DNA from: Pontibacter sp. FD36
Lineage (GTDB): Bacteria > Bacteroidota > Bacteroidia > Cytophagales > Hymenobacteraceae
Length of the DNA stretch: 64,000 bases
Direction: 5' to 3'
NCBI RefSeq assembly: GCF_015686655.1
Contig: NZ_JADPMP010000012.1
Location: 165,193-229,192, forward strand
Part shown: positions 61,638 through 64,000 of the stretch, piece after piece
Numbering within the stretch: the first letter of the stretch is position 1
Layout of the letters: every line of letters begins with the position of its first letter
Position numbers and translations under genes: made by a program
Notes under the pieces: model-generated
Told to the model about the DNA's origin: nothing
The model's database searches: none
The model's input: only the letters and a program-made list of their open reading frames with translations

Positions 61638-62618
61638 ATGTTGGTAGACAGACACGGAAGGAAGATCAACTATTTGAGACTGGCGGTGACCGACAGGTGC
61701 AATCTGCGTTGCTTTTATTGCATGCCGGAGCAGGGGCTGGACTGGCTTTCGCGGAGCGAGGTGATGACATACGAGGAGATGCTCCTCATTAGTCAGGTGA
61801 TGCTGCGCATGGGAATTGAAAAGATTCGCATCACAGGGGGCGAGCCTTTTGTGCGCAAAGATTTCATGCCTTTCCTGACGAAGCTCTCCCAATTGCAGGG
61901 GCTCCAGCAGCTGACGCTTACCACCAACGGTGTGCTCACAGCCCCCTTCGTGCCGGAGCTGAAGAAGATAGGTATACAAAGCGTCAACCTCAGCCTCGAC
62001 ACACTCGATCCGAATCGATTCTTCGCCATTACCCGACGTGATGTACTGCCGGCCGTGCTCGAAACACTCGATGCTTTACTCCTGCATGGAATTGAAGTGA
62101 AGATCAATGCCGTGGTGATGGAAGGAAAAAATACCGAGGATATCCTGCCGCTGGTAGAGCTCACCAAAAACCATCCGGTAAGTGTGCGTTTTATTGAAGA
62201 GATGCCTTTCAACGGTGGCGAAAGTCACTACACTACACTCACCTGGGACCACTTTCGCATTTTGGATAAGATCAAAGAGCAATACCCAACCATTACAAAG
62301 ACGATCGATCCGCCGCACTCTACCTCGTACAATTACCAGATACCGGGGCACAAGGGTAGCGTGGGTATCATTGCAGCTTATACCCGTTCTTTCTGCGGTA
62401 CCTGCAACCGCATCCGACTCACGCCACAGGGCGAGCTCAAGACCTGTCTCTACGGCGACAGTGTGCTGAACGTAAAGGACTTGATGCGCAGCGGTATGTC
62501 GGAGCAACAATTACAGCAGGCACTTAACCAGGCCATCAGTTTGAAAGAAAAAGACGGTTGGGAGGCTGAGAAAAACAGCCAGTCGCTGCATACCTCCATG
62601 GCCAGTATAGGAGGCTGA
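61638..62618 (+). CDS. moaA: GTP 3',8-cyclase MoaA
   Basis: The 326-residue radical-SAM enzyme starts molybdopterin synthesis from GTP. The N-terminal cluster is Cys21, Cys25 and Cys28 in TDRCNLRCFYCMPEQG. GGEPFVRKD follows, with the C-terminal cluster in SFCGTCNRIRLTPQGELKTC. The end MASIGG shows the essential Gly-Gly tail. Its start is ATG-LVDRHGRKINYLRLAVTD, typical of MoaA. It lies 17 bases before moeA, forming an operon. Other moa genes (moaC, moaE, moaD) are not in the window and may follow to the right. Confidence 0.97.
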   Translation: MLVDRHGRKINYLRLAVTDRCNLRCFYCMPEQGLDWLSRSEVMTYEEMLLISQVMLRMGIEKIRITGGEPFVRKDFMPFLTKLSQLQGLQQLTLTTNGVLTAPFVPELKKIGIQSVNLSLDTLDPNRFFAITRRDVLPAVLETLDALLLHGIEVKINAVVMEGKNTEDILPLVELTKNHPVSVRFIEEMPFNGGESHYTTLTWDHFRILDKIKEQYPTITKTIDPPHSTSYNYQIPGHKGSVGIIAAYTRSFCGTCNRIRLTPQGELKTCLYGDSVLNVKDLMRSGMSEQQLQQALNQAISLKEKDGWEAEKNSQSLHTSMASIGG

Positions 62619-62635
62619 TCTAAACTACCAGAAAC

Positions 62636-63841
62636 ATGATTTCAGTACAAGAAGCGGAACCCATCATACAGGCCCAAGTCAGAGACTTTGGCACCGAGCA
62701 ACTGCCTTTCGAAAAGGCGCTGGGCAGGGTGCTGGCCGAAGACCTGCGCACCGACCGCGACTTGCCGCCCTTCAACCGGGTCGCCATGGACGGCATTGCC
62801 ATCCGCTACGAAGCCTTTGCAGCAGGCACCCGCACCTTCCGCATCAAAGGCACGCAGGCGGCGGGAGATAGTCCGATTGAGATCAGTGCTTCTGATGAGT
62901 GCGTGGAGATCATGACCGGCGCGGCGCTACCTCCTTCAGTGGATACTGTCATCCGCTACGAAGACCTGGAGCTGCAAGACGGGCAGGCAAAGGTTAAGGT
63001 CGATATACTGCAAAAGGGGCAGAGTATTCATATTCAAGGCAAGGACCGAAAGCAAGGAGAGGTGGTGGCAGCCGCCAATCAGGTCATCACCGCAGCCTTG
63101 ATAGGCATGGCAGCAGCGGTGGGCGCAACAGAACTGACCGTCAAAAAACTTCCTCGAACAGTGGTGATCTCGACAGGCGATGAATTGGTGGATGTGGAGG
63201 CAACTCCCTCACCTTTCCAGATTAGACGCTCGAACAGTTACATGGTGAAAGCGGCTTTAGAGAAATATGGTCTTGTGGCTGATCAATTGCATATAGCGGA
63301 TGATCAAAGCCAATTAAAAATGCAGCTGCAGGACTGCCTGGAGCGCTATGATGTGTTGATCTTGAGCGGGGGTATTTCGATGGGTAAATTCGACTACATA
63401 CCGCAGGTGCTGGAAGAACTAGCCGTAGAGAAGTTGTTTCATAAAGTGCAGCAGCGGCCGGGCAAGCCTTTCTGGTTTGGGGCGCATGCAGGAGGAGCAG
63501 TTGTGTTTGCCTTGCCAGGCAATCCGGGATCGACTTTTATGTGCCTGCACCGCTATTTTATGCCTTGCCTGCAGACTTGTTTAGGTATAGCCAAAACGGG
63601 TATGTATGCTGCCCTTAACACTGACTTCAGCTTCCAGCCACGGCTGCAATACTTTCTGCAAGTAACGTTGCGTATCAGTGAGCAGGGCCTATTGGTGGCT
63701 ACGCCTCTGGAAGGCAACGGCTCTGGTGACTTTTCAAATCTGATTGAAGCGGATGCTTTTCTGGAGTTACCGGCGGAGCGGAGTGATTTTAAGAAAGGGG
63801 AGGTATACCGGGTATGGCCGTTTAAGGGATTAGGGGTATAG
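62636..63841 (+). CDS. moeA: Molybdopterin molybdenumtransferase MoeA
   Basis: The 401-residue enzyme inserts molybdate into adenylylated molybdopterin. It has LPPFNRVAMDGIAIR near residue 42, TGAALPPSVDTVIRYED, VISTGDELVDVE, ILSGGISMGKFDYIPQVL and RPGKPFWFGAH, followed by VFALPGNPGSTFMC. All are standard MoeA motifs. It is co-transcribed with moaA. The copy-2 structured repeat begins 14 bases after its stop. Confidence 0.97.
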   Translation: MISVQEAEPIIQAQVRDFGTEQLPFEKALGRVLAEDLRTDRDLPPFNRVAMDGIAIRYEAFAAGTRTFRIKGTQAAGDSPIEISASDECVEIMTGAALPPSVDTVIRYEDLELQDGQAKVKVDILQKGQSIHIQGKDRKQGEVVAAANQVITAALIGMAAAVGATELTVKKLPRTVVISTGDELVDVEATPSPFQIRRSNSYMVKAALEKYGLVADQLHIADDQSQLKMQLQDCLERYDVLILSGGISMGKFDYIPQVLEELAVEKLFHKVQQRPGKPFWFGAHAGGAVVFALPGNPGSTFMCLHRYFMPCLQTCLGIAKTGMYAALNTDFSFQPRLQYFLQVTLRISEQGLLVATPLEGNGSGDFSNLIEADAFLELPAERSDFKKGEVYRVWPFKGLGV

Positions 63842-63854
63842 GTAAAGCAGTTGC

Positions 63855-64000
63855 AGGTATAGCAACTTGAGTTGTTTCATTGCTTCGCCTATGCGGCGGG
63901 CACTGTTTGCCCTGGCCGGGCGGGCCTTACTTTTTTCCTTGATGAAAAAAGTAAGCAAAAAAATCAAGACGCTCCAAACTCGCTGAACGCTCAAACAGTG
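63855..64000. repeat. Structured intergenic repeat, copy 2 (continues past right edge)
   Basis: Partner of 56040-56185. It starts with AGGTATAG and has GGGCA/TGCCC (63898-63912) and the 12-bp stem CTTACTTTTTTC/GAAAAAAGTAAG (63926-63955). Similarity to copy 1 continues to the last base of the window, so the true length is unknown. Confidence 0.85.

Noticed and set aside
1..64000. CRISPR arrays, tRNA, rRNA, insertion sequences, integrase
   Set aside because: No regularly spaced identical repeats, no cloverleaf with a CCA-proximal stem and no transposase or integrase motif were seen on either strand. A short tRNA could still be missed by eye.

Overview
The window looks like chromosome of a member of the Bacteroidota, most likely an aerobic Cytophagales bacterium of the Hymenobacteraceae/Pontibacter type. 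The signs are a TonB-dependent receptor with a carboxypeptidase-regulatory-like front domain, many SPII lipoproteins, a type IX secretion sorting-domain remnant, TTTG/TAnnTTTG-type promoters and few Shine-Dalgarno sites. The genus is an inference. Most of the DNA is moderately GC-rich; one block (about 35.6-39.7 kb) is strikingly AT-rich.

0-12 kb: a 5' fragment of an L,D-transpeptidase runs off the left edge. A complete tripartite RND efflux operon follows on the minus strand (adaptor, pump, outer-membrane factor). Then come a small lipoprotein, an Arg/Asp/Ser/Gly/Tyr-rich low-complexity protein, a PepSY-like secreted protein and a TonB-dependent outer-membrane receptor.

12-35.6 kb: ordinary housekeeping and accessory genes. 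They include DinB-like, DoxX-like and vitamin-K-carboxylase-like (HTTM) proteins, an S41 peptidase, three alpha/beta hydrolases, a Rof-like small protein, an MDR oxidoreductase, a penicillin-acylase-family protein, a TPR protein, DUF3616, DUF2254, a DUF6152-DUF6644 pair, TruA and a cytoplasmic-type trehalase. A conserved-looking 58-residue protein lies at 27496-27672.

35.6-39.7 kb: an AT-rich two-gene operon, a membrane protein like the putative phage abortive-infection family followed 3 nt later by a tandem-DUF262 protein. This is the best candidate here for an undescribed anti-phage system.

39.7-44.5 kb: a remodelled segment bounded by two decayed direct copies of the 3' end of an esterase/PHB-depolymerase-like gene with its terminator. 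Between them lie two envelope-protein genes, a stop-interrupted T9SS sorting-domain stub and a lipoprotein gene.

44.5-52 kb: cytochrome c, HrpB helicase, an AGCS amino-acid:sodium symporter, an MFS transporter, a CBM48-like protein and an unknown.

52-64 kb: a molybdenum-hydroxylase region. A PaoABC-like three-subunit enzyme, XdhC, a MocA-like cytidylyltransferase, a second two-subunit enzyme with a twin-arginine leader, then moaA and moeA make a coherent set for building, inserting and using molybdenum cofactor. Between these genes lie several structured intergenic repeats, one present twice with compensated stem changes.

Across the whole window the non-palindromic octamer AGGTATAG/CTATACCT recurs about 55 times by hand count, far above chance, on both strands and in both genes and spacers. 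No rRNA, tRNA, CRISPR array, transposase or integrase was recognised.
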